A stretch of DNA of 64,000 nucleotides from Pseudonocardia humida. GTDB taxonomy: Bacteria; Actinomycetota; Actinomycetes; Mycobacteriales; Pseudonocardiaceae. A program made the translations under genes and the position numbers. Under the pieces are notes generated by a model that was not told where the DNA came from, made no database searches, and saw nothing but the letters and a program-made list of their open reading frames with translations. The stretch covers positions 1 to 64,000 of the forward strand of contig NZ_JAGSOV010000010.1 of NCBI RefSeq assembly GCF_023898865.1, given 5' to 3'. Each line of letters begins with the position of its first letter. Positions within the stretch are counted from its first letter, which is position 1. Positions 44,014 through 51,464 of this stretch are shown here, piece by piece.

Positions 44014-44580
44014 CTACCGCACCCGGACCGCGGTCGGCGGCAGCGTCGCCCGGACGACGTCGGAGACCTGCTGCAGCGGCCCGCTGCCGAGCGCGGGCGC
44101 GATGGTGACGATCGTGTAGACCGGCCGGTCGACCGCGACGTAGCTGATCACGACCGGGTCGGGGACGCCGTCGTCGAGCTGGAGCCACTTCACCCCGTTC
44201 ACCTCCAGCAGCGCCGAGGTGGGGGTCAGCTCGACCGGGCGGGGCAGCCCGCAGCGCAGCACCACCGGGCGCGGCAGCGCCGCCCACGCGCGCACCCCGG
44301 GCTGCGCGGGCTCGGCCAGCGGGCGCCCGGGCAGCGGTGCGTCGGCGTCGAGCTCGGCGGGCAGCGCGGCGAGCAGCGCCGCGCAGTCCGGGCCGGTCGC
44401 GTCCGGGGCGTCCACCGGCACAACGGCCAGCGGGCCCGTGTCGGGCGGCTGCTCCGGCGGCGCGCCCGCGCCCAGCCGCCCGGCGATGCCGATCGCCGCC
44501 ACGGCCAGCGCGAGCAGCACCGGCAGGGAGATGGCCAGCAGCACCGGCAGCGCCGGTCGCTCGCGCGTGCCGCGCGTCAT
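44014..44580 (-). CDS. DUF3515 membrane-anchored protein
   Basis: The 188-residue protein has one N-terminal membrane helix (ALPVLLAISLPVLLALAVAA) and an external domain of the DUF3515 type: GPDCAALLAALPAELDADAP, WAALPRPVVLRCGLPRPVEL with the two conserved Cys likely bonded, LLEVNGVKWLQLDDGVPD and YVAVDRPVYTIVTIAP. Function is unknown. Its place beside ddl and thiL is conserved across mycobacteria and relatives. Confidence 0.87.
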   Translation of the reverse strand: MTRGTRERPALPVLLAISLPVLLALAVAAIGIAGRLGAGAPPEQPPDTGPLAVVPVDAPDATGPDCAALLAALPAELDADAPLPGRPLAEPAQPGVRAWAALPRPVVLRCGLPRPVELTPTSALLEVNGVKWLQLDDGVPDPVVISYVAVDRPVYTIVTIAPALGSGPLQQVSDVVRATLPPTAVRVR

Positions 44581-44611
44581 GACCGCCCCGGACCCCCGCC
44601 CCCGCCTGCGC

Positions 44612-44848
44612 TCAGGTCAGGTGCACGATGGGGCAGGTGAGGGTCCGGGTGATCCCCGGGGTGCCCTGCACCTTGGCCACCACCAGCTGCCCGAGCTGGT
44701 CGACGTCCGCGGCCTCGGCGCGGACGATGACATCGTAGGGGCCGGTCACGTCCTCGGCGGAGACCACACCGGGGATGTCCCCGATCTGCGTCGCCACCGC
44801 GGCGGCCTTACCGACTTCCGTCTGCACCAGGATGTATGCCTGCACCAC
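44612..44848 (-). CDS. stand-alone AsnC/Lrp ligand-binding domain protein
   Basis: The 78-residue protein is only the RAM/AsnC effector domain: VVQAYILVQTEVGKAAAVAT, GVVSAEDVTGPYDVIVRAEA, VAKVQGTPGITRTLTCPIVH. The DNA-binding HTH of Lrp proteins is absent, as usual for this conserved actinobacterial neighbour of thiL. It may bind an amino acid and act through another regulator. GTG 44848 (second GTG at 44845) follows AAGGGG. It is divergent from thiL. Confidence 0.88.
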   Translation of the reverse strand: MVQAYILVQTEVGKAAAVATQIGDIPGVVSAEDVTGPYDVIVRAEAADVDQLGQLVVAKVQGTPGITRTLTCPIVHLT

Positions 44849-44922
44849 GGCGTGCCCCTTCCACGAATCACGAACCGTCCGGGTAGGAAAGTCGGAAGCC
44901 CAACGTACCGGAGGTACCCCCG

Positions 44923-45903
44923 TTGCCCCCATCGTCGACGCCGGATCCGGAGCCGACCGAGACGATCGGCACACTCGGCGAGTTCGCCCTGATCGGCCGG
45001 GTCACCGCGGGCCGCACGCAGCCCGCCACGACGCTGCTCGGCCCCGGCGACGACGCGGCCGTCGTCGCCAGCCCGGACGGGCGGGTCGTGGCCACCACCG
45101 ACGTGCTGGTCGAAGGGGTGCACTTCCGGTTCGACTGGTCGGCGCCCGAGCAGATCGGGCGCAAGGCGGCCGCGGCCAACCTGGCCGACGTGGCCGCGAT
45201 GGGTGCCGCGCCGACGGCCCTGCTGGTCGCGCTGGCCTGCCCGCCCAGCACACCGGTGAGCACCCTGTCCCAGCTGACCGACGGCCTGTGGGCGGAGGCC
45301 ACCACCGCCGGGGCCGGCGTGGTCGGCGGCGACGTGGCCTCCTCGCCGACGATGACCATCGCGATCACCGCACTGGGCGACCTGCGGGGCCGCGCGCCGG
45401 TGACCCGCTCGGGGGCCCGACCCGGCGACGTGCTCGCCGTGTGCGGCAGGCTGGGCTGGTCGGCGGCCGGGCTGGCCGTGCTGGCCCGCGGATTCCGCTC
45501 GCCCGCCGTGGTCGTCGGGGCGCACCGGGTGCCCGAGCCGCCGTACGCGGCCGGACCGCAGGCGGCCGAGGCGGGCGCCACCGCGATGATCGACGTCTCG
45601 GACGGCCTGCTGGCCGACCTCGGGCACGTCGCGACGGCCTCCGGGGTGCTGATCGACGTGCGCACGTCGGTGCTGAGCGTCCCGCCCCGGCTGGTCGACG
45701 TCGGGGCGGCGCTGGGCATCGACCCGCTGCACTGGCTGCTCACCGGCGGCGAGGACCACGCGCTGGCCGCCACGTTCCCCGGTCAGCCCCCGTCGGGCTG
45801 GATGGTCCTCGGCGAGGTGGCCGAGGGCGACCCGGGTGTCCTGGTGGACGGCAGGCCCTACACCGAGGGCGCGCCGGGCTGGACCCACTTCTCCCAGCAG
45901 TAG
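44923..45903 (+). CDS. thiL: thiamine-monophosphate kinase
   Basis: The 326-residue enzyme phosphorylates thiamine monophosphate to thiamine diphosphate. PurM/ThiL-fold marks: TIGEFALIGRVTAG-like start, LLGPGDDAAVVASPDGRVVA, TTDVLVEGVHFRFDWSAPEQ, IGRKAAAANLADVAAMGAAP, GGDVASSPTMTIAITALGD, MIDVSDGLLADLGHVA and TGGEDHALAATF. It starts with TTG at 44923, eight bases after GGAGG; no ATG or GTG in frame would keep the N-terminus. In related genomes it is followed by ung; here the next item is a decayed gene. Confidence 0.93.
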   Translation: MPPSSTPDPEPTETIGTLGEFALIGRVTAGRTQPATTLLGPGDDAAVVASPDGRVVATTDVLVEGVHFRFDWSAPEQIGRKAAAANLADVAAMGAAPTALLVALACPPSTPVSTLSQLTDGLWAEATTAGAGVVGGDVASSPTMTIAITALGDLRGRAPVTRSGARPGDVLAVCGRLGWSAAGLAVLARGFRSPAVVVGAHRVPEPPYAAGPQAAEAGATAMIDVSDGLLADLGHVATASGVLIDVRTSVLSVPPRLVDVGAALGIDPLHWLLTGGEDHALAATFPGQPPSGWMVLGEVAEGDPGVLVDGRPYTEGAPGWTHFSQQ

Positions 45904-45906
45904 CCG

Positions 45907-46231
45907 CGACCCCCGACCACTTCGCGGAGCTGGGGTTCCAGTCCTCGGTGGGCAACTCGTGGCAGCACGTCCGGTTCACGGTGAACCTGTCCGTGGCCGA
46001 CCGCGCGGCCTGGGAGGCGGCCCGGGCGAGCCGCTCCTCGCTGCCGGAGCGGCCGTCGCCGAACGTCTTCTACGGCCCGCTCACCTGGCAGCAGCGGATC
46101 GGCAGCGTCCTGCCCAGGACCGCGACCACTGGTGGGACCTGGTCCCGTCGACCGATCCCGCCCGGCTCGCGGACGAGGTCGTGGCCGCCCTGCGCGACCA
46201 CGGCCTGCCCGCGATGCGCGCGCGGATGTGA
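45907..46231 (+). pseudogene. decayed DUF4304-like protein gene, 5'-truncated and frameshifted
   Basis: Immediately after thiL, one frame reads FAELGFQSSVGNSWQHVRFT, VNLSVADRAAWEAARASR and PNVFYGPLTWQQRIGSVLP. About 46110 it breaks, and DRDHWWDLVPSTDPARLADE VVAALRDHGLPAMRARM continues in the next frame. The order (core strand, TWQxRIG, WW, ALxxHGLPAM) is that of DUF4304-like proteins. The usual first 20-40 residues and any start codon are absent, since the frame runs back into thiL. A one-base loss explains the shift. The family call is moderate; the decay is plain. Confidence 0.6.
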
Positions 46232-46246
46232 GCCGCGCACCCGCGG

Positions 46247-47917
46247 TCAGGGCAGCATCCAGCCCAGCACCGGGGTGGCCTGCAGGGCGATGATCCCGGA
46301 CAGGATGACCAGCAGGCCCAGGCTCCAGCCGATGACCTTGCGCAGCAGCACGCCCTCCTCGCCCTCCATCTTGACCGCGACGGCGGCGATGGCGAGGTTC
46401 TGCGGGGAGAGCATCTTGCCCAGCACGCCGCCGGAGGAGTTCGCCGCGGCGAGCAGCTCCGGCGGTAGCCCGGCGCCCTGGGCCGCGGTCACCTGCAGCG
46501 AGCCGAACAGCGCGTTCGCCGAGGTGTCCGAGCCGGTGACGGCCACGGCGAACCACCCGAGCAGCGGGGACAGGAACGCGAGCGCGCCCCCGGCGCCGGC
46601 CACGAACAGGCCGATGGCCGTGGTCTGCGCCGACGCGTTCATCACGTAGGCCAGGGCGAGCACCCCGGCCACGGTCAGGATCGCCCACTTCAGCTCGTCG
46701 AGCGTGCGGGTGTAGGTGGCCAGCGCCCGCCCGCCGCCGACCTTGAGCACGATCGCGACGATGGCGCCGGCGACCAGCATCAGGGTGCCCGCGGTGCTGA
46801 TCGCGGTCAGCGAGTACGCGGTCGTGCTGTGCGGCTCGCCCGCCGGGTCGAGGACGTCCAGGCCGGGGACGGTGAAGGCGATCTCCACCGCGTCCAGCGC
46901 CGGCTTGATGCCGGGCAGCTGGGCCAGCGCGAACACCACGATGATGATCACGTACGGGGCGTAGGCGCGGCGCACCTCGGTGGGGGAGTCGGGCGCTTGG
47001 GCGGTGCCCGGGCCGCCACCGCCGGCCATGGCCGGGCTGCGGGCCGCCCAGACGGCGTCGGGCTGCATCCGGGCCAGCGCGAACACCGCGAGCGCGCTCA
47101 GCAGCGCGGCGACGATGTCGGTCAGCTCGACGGACAGGAAGTTCGAGGTCAGGAACTGGCCGAGGGCGAAGACGAACCCGCAGACCAGCGCAGGCGCCCA
47201 GGCCTCGCGCACCCCGCGCTTGCCGTCGACCAGGAACACCAGCAGCAGCGGCACGAGCAGCGCCAGGAACGGCGTCTGGCGCCCGACCATGGACGCCACC
47301 TGGTCCAGCGGCAGCCCGGTGACCCGGGCCAGGGTGATCACCGGGACGCCCATCGCGCCGAACGCGACGGGCGCGGTGTTCGCCACCAGCGCCACCACGG
47401 CGGCCTTGAGCGGCTGGAAGCCCAGGGCCACCAGCATCACCGAGGTGATCGCCACCGGCGCGCCGAACCCGGCCAGCGCCTCCAGCAGCGCCCCGAAGCA
47501 GAACGCCACCAGGATCGCCTGGGTGCGCTCGTCGATCGAGAGCGTCCCGAAGCTGCGCCGCAGCACGTCGAAGTGCCCGGTCGCCACGGTCATGTTGAAC
47601 ACCCACAGGGCGTTCACCACGATCCACATGATCGGGAACAGTCCGAACAGGGCGCCGTGCGCGGCCGCGAGCAGCGAGGTGCCGACCGGCATCGAGAACC
47701 CGACGACGGCGACGACCAGCGCCGCGAGCAGGCCGGCGAGCGCGGCCCACTGCGCCCGCACGCGCACGACGCCGAGCAGCACCAGCACGACGGCCAGCGG
47801 CAGCACCGACACCAGCGCGGACAGCCCGAGGGAGCCGCCCACGGCCTGTGGATCCTGCTGGTACCGGGCCAGGAGCTCCGATGATGACGTCAGCAGCGTT
47901 GCGGGGAGCAGCGACAT
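46247..47917 (-). CDS. lldP: L-lactate/glycolate permease, LctP family
   Basis: The 556-residue membrane protein has about 12-14 hydrophobic helices and LctP motifs: FGALLEALAGFGAPVAITSV, ANTAPVAFGAMGVPVITLA, GWFAVAVTGSDTSANALFGS and AANSSGGVLGKMLSPQNLAI. The family imports L-lactate, D-lactate and glycolate with protons. Its nearness to glcDEF and malate synthase supports a role in glycolate/lactate use. ATG 47917 is preceded by a gap holding a perfect 23-bp hairpin. Confidence 0.94.
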   Translation of the reverse strand: MSLLPATLLTSSSELLARYQQDPQAVGGSLGLSALVSVLPLAVVLVLLGVVRVRAQWAALAGLLAALVVAVVGFSMPVGTSLLAAAHGALFGLFPIMWIVVNALWVFNMTVATGHFDVLRRSFGTLSIDERTQAILVAFCFGALLEALAGFGAPVAITSVMLVALGFQPLKAAVVALVANTAPVAFGAMGVPVITLARVTGLPLDQVASMVGRQTPFLALLVPLLLVFLVDGKRGVREAWAPALVCGFVFALGQFLTSNFLSVELTDIVAALLSALAVFALARMQPDAVWAARSPAMAGGGGPGTAQAPDSPTEVRRAYAPYVIIIVVFALAQLPGIKPALDAVEIAFTVPGLDVLDPAGEPHSTTAYSLTAISTAGTLMLVAGAIVAIVLKVGGGRALATYTRTLDELKWAILTVAGVLALAYVMNASAQTTAIGLFVAGAGGALAFLSPLLGWFAVAVTGSDTSANALFGSLQVTAAQGAGLPPELLAAANSSGGVLGKMLSPQNLAIAAVAVKMEGEEGVLLRKVIGWSLGLLVILSGIIALQATPVLGWMLP

Positions 47918-48005
47918 GGCCAGGAGTGTGCGCCACCGTCACGCCGTCGTCATGCGCTGTGTCACCCAGTGCTACCGAAGCGGGTGCGGGCAGGTCCGGC
48001 CCCGG

Positions 48006-48058
48006 GTCAGGAAAGCCACCATCAGGACGTGAGGTGTCCTGATGGTGGCTTTCCTGAC
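48006..48058. repeat. perfect 23-bp hairpin between SRPBCC gene and lldP
   Basis: GTCAGGAAAGCCACC... (48006-48028) and its exact complement (48036-48058, ending GGTGGCTTTCCTGAC) are separated by the loop GTGAGGT. It lies after the SRPBCC gene and before lldP, both minus strand. There is no T-run, so it could be a terminator, a cruciform site or a mobile palindromic repeat. Its sequence is unlike the CCCGTCGAG family. Confidence 0.9.
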
Positions 48059-48097
48059 GTCGGGAGGGGGAGGGGATGGGGGTGGTGGAGGTGCGGG

Positions 48098-48733
48098 TCA
48101 GCTCTGCGGGGCCGGGGCGAACTGGGCGAGCGCGGCGGCCTCCCCGGCGGCGACCTCGTCGGCCGTGGCCGTCCCGGACGCCCGCACGACCTCGACCCAG
48201 GCCGCGATCGACCGCCGTCCGATCTCCGGTCCCTGCGGGCCGCTCTCGACCCCCGACGGGTCCGGGTGACCGGTCAGGTGCAGATCCAGCGCGAGCAGGC
48301 TGTGGTCCCAGCCGGGGCCGACGTAGAGCGCGCCTGCGCCGCCGCCGGCGAAGGCGACCGGGACGGTGTGCTCCAGCTCCACGGCGGTGCGGTCGGCGTC
48401 GAGGGCGGTGAGGCGCAGGGCGACGATGCTGGCGGCGTCGCCCCAGGTGACCCGGAGCAGGCGGGGCGCGTCGCAGGTGAGGATCTCGCCGCCGGCGTTG
48501 CCCTCGGTCTGGAAGGTGCCCCCGAGCCGCAGGTCGCCGGTGACCGGCAGGAACCACCGGCGCAGGCGGTCGGGGGCGGTGAGGGCGTCCCACACGTCGG
48601 CGGCGTCGGCGGTGTACTCGCGGCGCAGGAGCACGGCGACGACGTCGCCGCCCTCCGGGGCGGTGTCGGCCGCCTTGAGCTGGACCTCGCGGTGGATCGC
48701 GGCCAGCTGGCCGGCCACGTCGATCTCGGACAT
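48098..48733 (-). CDS. SRPBCC/AHSA1-domain protein
   Basis: The 211-residue protein has the START/AHSA1 helix-grip pattern: LLRREYTADAADVWDALTAP DRLRRWFLPVTGDLRLGG, FQTEGNAGGEILTCDAPRLL, RVTWGDAASIVALRLTALD and the final helix ending AWVEVVRASG. These small proteins bind hydrophobic ligands; many are encoded with an ArsR regulator. ATG 48733 follows AAGGGA. The frame continues upstream without a stop into a fragment of exactly such an ArsR protein, so the regulator has been lost while this gene stayed intact. Confidence 0.85.
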   Translation of the reverse strand: MSEIDVAGQLAAIHREVQLKAADTAPEGGDVVAVLLRREYTADAADVWDALTAPDRLRRWFLPVTGDLRLGGTFQTEGNAGGEILTCDAPRLLRVTWGDAASIVALRLTALDADRTAVELEHTVPVAFAGGGAGALYVGPGWDHSLLALDLHLTGHPDPSGVESGPQGPEIGRRSIAAWVEVVRASGTATADEVAAGEAAALAQFAPAPQS

Positions 48734-48775
48734 GGGTGGTCCCTTCCCCGTCGGGCGGGCGGTGTCGTGGGCGTG

Positions 48776-48883
48776 CGGGAGCGCGGCTCGGCGGGCGGCG
48801 CGGTGGCCGCGGGCGAGCTCGGTGGCCAGCGCGGACAGCCGCTGCGACCAGAAGGCGAGCGAACGGCGGTCGGGTGCGGCCAC
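48776..48883 (-). pseudogene. C-terminal remnant of an ArsR-family regulator
   Basis: Upstream of, and in frame with, the SRPBCC gene the minus strand reads RRSLAFWSQRLSALATELAR then GHR, the typical tail of ArsR regulators partnered with SRPBCC genes (WLxxxRxFWxxRLDxLxxxL). No HTH is present; a TAG stops the frame four codons before. The remnant has no stop of its own before the SRPBCC ATG, so a fused longer product from GTG 48883 is possible in principle. Confidence 0.5.
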
Positions 48884-48905
48884 GCCGGAAAGCTATCGGC
48901 TCCAG

Positions 48906-48915
48906 CTTATATAAG
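48906..48915. promoter_or_regulatory. AT-rich palindrome, possible ArsR operator
   Basis: CTTATATAAG is a perfect 10-bp palindrome in the only AT-rich stretch of this part of the window, just upstream of the ArsR remnant. ArsR-type operators are AT-rich palindromes in such positions, so this may be a leftover binding site. It also lies 20 bp past the end of glcF. Confidence 0.42.
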
Positions 48916-48934
48916 TCAATGCCGAAATACAGGG

Positions 48935-50272
48935 TCAGGTCCGGGGCAGCGGGACGCCGCGGATGCTCGCGTCGAGCAGCTGCACCGGGTGCAGCAGCGG
49001 CACGGTGTCGAGGCCGAGGTGCTTGCCGATCTGCAGCAGGCAGCCCGGGTTCGCGGTGACCACGACGTCCGGGCGCACCGACCGCACGTTCTCGGCCTTG
49101 CGCGCGCCCAGATCGGCGGCGGCGTCGGGGAAGAGGAGGTTGTAGATGCCGGCCGAGCCGCAGCACAGCGCGGCCTCCGGGATGTCGACCAGCTCGACGC
49201 CCGGCACGCCGCGCAGCACCGCCCGCGGCTGCTCGCGCACGCCCTGGGCGTGCCCGAGGTGGCAGGCGTCGTGGTAGGCGACCCGACCCGGCACCGGGTG
49301 CCGCGGGGCCTGCGGCTCGCCGTCGGCCAGCACCTCGTGCACGTCGCGCACCCGGGCGCTGAACGCCTCCGCCCGCGACGCCCACTCCGGGTCGTCGGCG
49401 AGCAGGTGGCCGTACTCCTTCATCGACGAGCCGCAGCCGGCCACGTTCGTCACGATCGCGTCCACGGCCAGCGGCTCGAACCGGGCGATCGTGCGCTTCG
49501 CCCGCCCGAGGGCGCTGTCCTCGCGGCCGGCGTGCAGCTCCAGGGCGCCGCAGCACTGCTGGTCGCGCGGGACGACGACGTCGTAGCCCTCCGCGGCGAG
49601 CACCCGCACGGTGGCCTCGTTGACGCGGTGGAAGAACACGTCCTGCACGCACCCGGACAGCAGCGCGACCGCGCCGCGCCGGGGGCCGGCGGCGGGGGTG
49701 GACACCGGCAGCCGGGCGAAGGCGTCGCGCACCGCGACCGGCGGCAGCAGCGACTCCATCGCCGCCAGCCTCCCGGGCAGCTTCGCGGCGAGCTTCGCGA
49801 CCGCCGGGATCCGGCGCAGCCGCTGGTAGAGCGCGCCGGGCAGCGCCGCGGCCCGGAGCCTGCGCCGGTAGGGGAACAGGCTGAAGATCGCGTCGCGGAA
49901 CAGCCGGTCGCCCGTGTCGCGCTCGACGTTGCGCTCGATCTGCGGGCGCACCGACTCGAGCAGCCGGTCGTACTGCACCCCGGACGGGCACGCGGTCACG
50001 CAGGCCATGCAGCCCAGGCACTGGTCGATGTGCTCGGTGAACGGCCCGTCCAGGGCGATCTCGCCCTTCGCCGCCAGGTCCATGAGGTAGATCCGGCCGC
50101 GCGGGGAGTCCATCTCCTCGCCCCACAGCTGGTAGGTGGGGCAGGTGGGCAGGCAGAACCCGCAGTGCACGCAGTCGTCGAGCAGCTCGCGCTCCGGCGG
50201 GCGCCGGTCGTCGAAGGAGCTCGGCGCGGTCTGCGGCAGGTTGGTCTCGGCCGATCCGGCGGGAGTGGTCAC
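48935..50272 (-). CDS. glcF: glycolate oxidase iron-sulfur subunit
   Basis: The 445-residue protein has two [4Fe-4S] ferredoxin motifs near the N-terminus (DDCVHCGFCLPTCPTYQLWG and QCLGCMACVTACPSG) and two Cys-rich CCG domains (QQCCGALELHAG and ALCCGSAGIYNLL) typical of GlcF and heterodisulfide-reductase-like subunits. With GlcD and GlcE it oxidises glycolate (or D-lactate) to glyoxylate (or pyruvate) and passes electrons to quinone at the membrane. GTG 50272 overlaps the glcE stop by 4 bp. Confidence 0.94.
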   Translation of the reverse strand: MTTPAGSAETNLPQTAPSSFDDRRPPERELLDDCVHCGFCLPTCPTYQLWGEEMDSPRGRIYLMDLAAKGEIALDGPFTEHIDQCLGCMACVTACPSGVQYDRLLESVRPQIERNVERDTGDRLFRDAIFSLFPYRRRLRAAALPGALYQRLRRIPAVAKLAAKLPGRLAAMESLLPPVAVRDAFARLPVSTPAAGPRRGAVALLSGCVQDVFFHRVNEATVRVLAAEGYDVVVPRDQQCCGALELHAGREDSALGRAKRTIARFEPLAVDAIVTNVAGCGSSMKEYGHLLADDPEWASRAEAFSARVRDVHEVLADGEPQAPRHPVPGRVAYHDACHLGHAQGVREQPRAVLRGVPGVELVDIPEAALCCGSAGIYNLLFPDAAADLGARKAENVRSVRPDVVVTANPGCLLQIGKHLGLDTVPLLHPVQLLDASIRGVPLPRT

Positions 50273-51396
50273 GGGGCTCCTTGGATCCAGGGGCTGAACC
50301 GGCCGGGCCCGAACCGGCCCTCGGGGTCGAGCTCGCGCTTGAGGGCGGTCAGCACGGCCAGCGCCGACAGCGGCGGGCCCCAGCCGGGCAGGCCGGCCCC
50401 ATCGGGCCGGCGGCGCAGCACCGACGTGCCGCCTGCCTCGTGCACGAGGCCGTGGGCCTCGACGACCGCGTCGACGGGCAGTTCGACGGTGGCCGCACCG
50501 CTGCCCAGCCCGGCCGTCGCGGTGCGCCACCGCAGCCGGGACAGCAGGTCGGGGAGGCGGCTGGGGCGGGCCCCGATGCGCAGCACGGCGCCCTCGGCCG
50601 AGCCCCGCACGAGCCCGGCGTGCCGCTCCCACACGTCGTCGGGGGTGTCGGCGGCCTCCGGCCCGAGCAGCTCGCGGATGCGCTCGGCGCGGGCGGGGAG
50701 GGCGTCGCGGGTGCCCTCCAGGCGCACCAGCAGCCGGCCGCCGTCGTCGGAGACCCACTCCAGGGCGGCGGGCTCGTACGGGCCGCCGAGGATCCGCGCG
50801 GCCCGCTCGCCGGCGCCCTCCAGCGGGCAGGGCAGCGCGATCGTGGTGCTCGCCCGGGGCACCGGGTGCAGCCGCAGCACCACCTCGGCCAGCACGCCGA
50901 ACGCGCCGTATGAGCCGTGCAGCACCTTGGCCAGGTCGTAGCCGGCCACGTTCTTGATGACGTGCCCGCCGCCGCGCGCCACCGACCCGTCGGCCAGCAC
51001 GATCGTCACGCCGATGACCAGGTCGCGCAGGGATCCGAAGACCAGCGCGGCCGGCCCGGCGTCCGCGGTGGCGACCAGACCGCCCACGGTGGCCCCGTCG
51101 GCCACCCGGGCGGCGTCGAACGAGACGTGCTGGCCGTGCGGGGACAGCTCGTCCTGCAGCGCGCGCAGCGGGGTGCCGGCGCGCACCGCCACCGTCATGT
51201 CCCCGGGGTTGTGGGTGATGACACCGGTCAGGCCGGTGGTGTCGAGCACGGTGTCGACCGGGTCGAGGTCGCCGGCCCAATCGGCCGCGGTGCCCGCCCC
51301 GGCGATCGCGATCGGGCCCGCGGTGTCGAGGACGGCGTCGCGCACCGCCTTCAGGTCGGTCGGGCGGACGCTCGTCGAACCGGTCGTCCCACTCAC
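50269..51396 (-). CDS. glcE: glycolate oxidase FAD-binding subunit GlcE
   Basis: The 375-residue protein has a PCMH-type FAD-binding domain but is shorter than GlcD, as GlcE is: TTGLTGVITHNPGDMTVAVR, AGTPLRALQDELSPHGQHVS, GATVGGLVATADAG, GGHVIKNVAGYDLAKVLHGS and GAFGVLAEVVLRLHP. GTG 51396 gives a normal-looking N-terminus; an in-frame GTG at 51460 next to the glcD stop is possible, but the intervening 21 codons read like spacer. It is the middle gene of glcD-glcE-glcF. Confidence 0.92.
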   Translation of the reverse strand: MSGTTGSTSVRPTDLKAVRDAVLDTAGPIAIAGAGTAADWAGDLDPVDTVLDTTGLTGVITHNPGDMTVAVRAGTPLRALQDELSPHGQHVSFDAARVADGATVGGLVATADAGPAALVFGSLRDLVIGVTIVLADGSVARGGGHVIKNVAGYDLAKVLHGSYGAFGVLAEVVLRLHPVPRASTTIALPCPLEGAGERAARILGGPYEPAALEWVSDDGGRLLVRLEGTRDALPARAERIRELLGPEAADTPDDVWERHAGLVRGSAEGAVLRIGARPSRLPDLLSRLRWRTATAGLGSGAATVELPVDAVVEAHGLVHEAGGTSVLRRRPDGAGLPGWGPPLSALAVLTALKRELDPEGRFGPGRFSPWIQGAP

Positions 51397-51464
51397 CGCT
51401 CTCCCTCGCTGCGCTCGGTCGGCACTTCGCAGAGGCGCTCTCGATGGTTCGCTCGCAAACCCGC

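Noticed and set aside
48006..48058. Considered as a simple rho-independent terminator only
   Set aside because: The stem is far longer and more perfect than needed and lacks a T-run, so I kept it as a repeat/hairpin of unknown role.
51397..51464. Spacer between glcD and glcE considered as a small gene or as the glcE N-terminus
   Set aside because: Its codons give no GlcE-like sequence and resemble common GC-rich spacer; the GTG at 51396 fits better.
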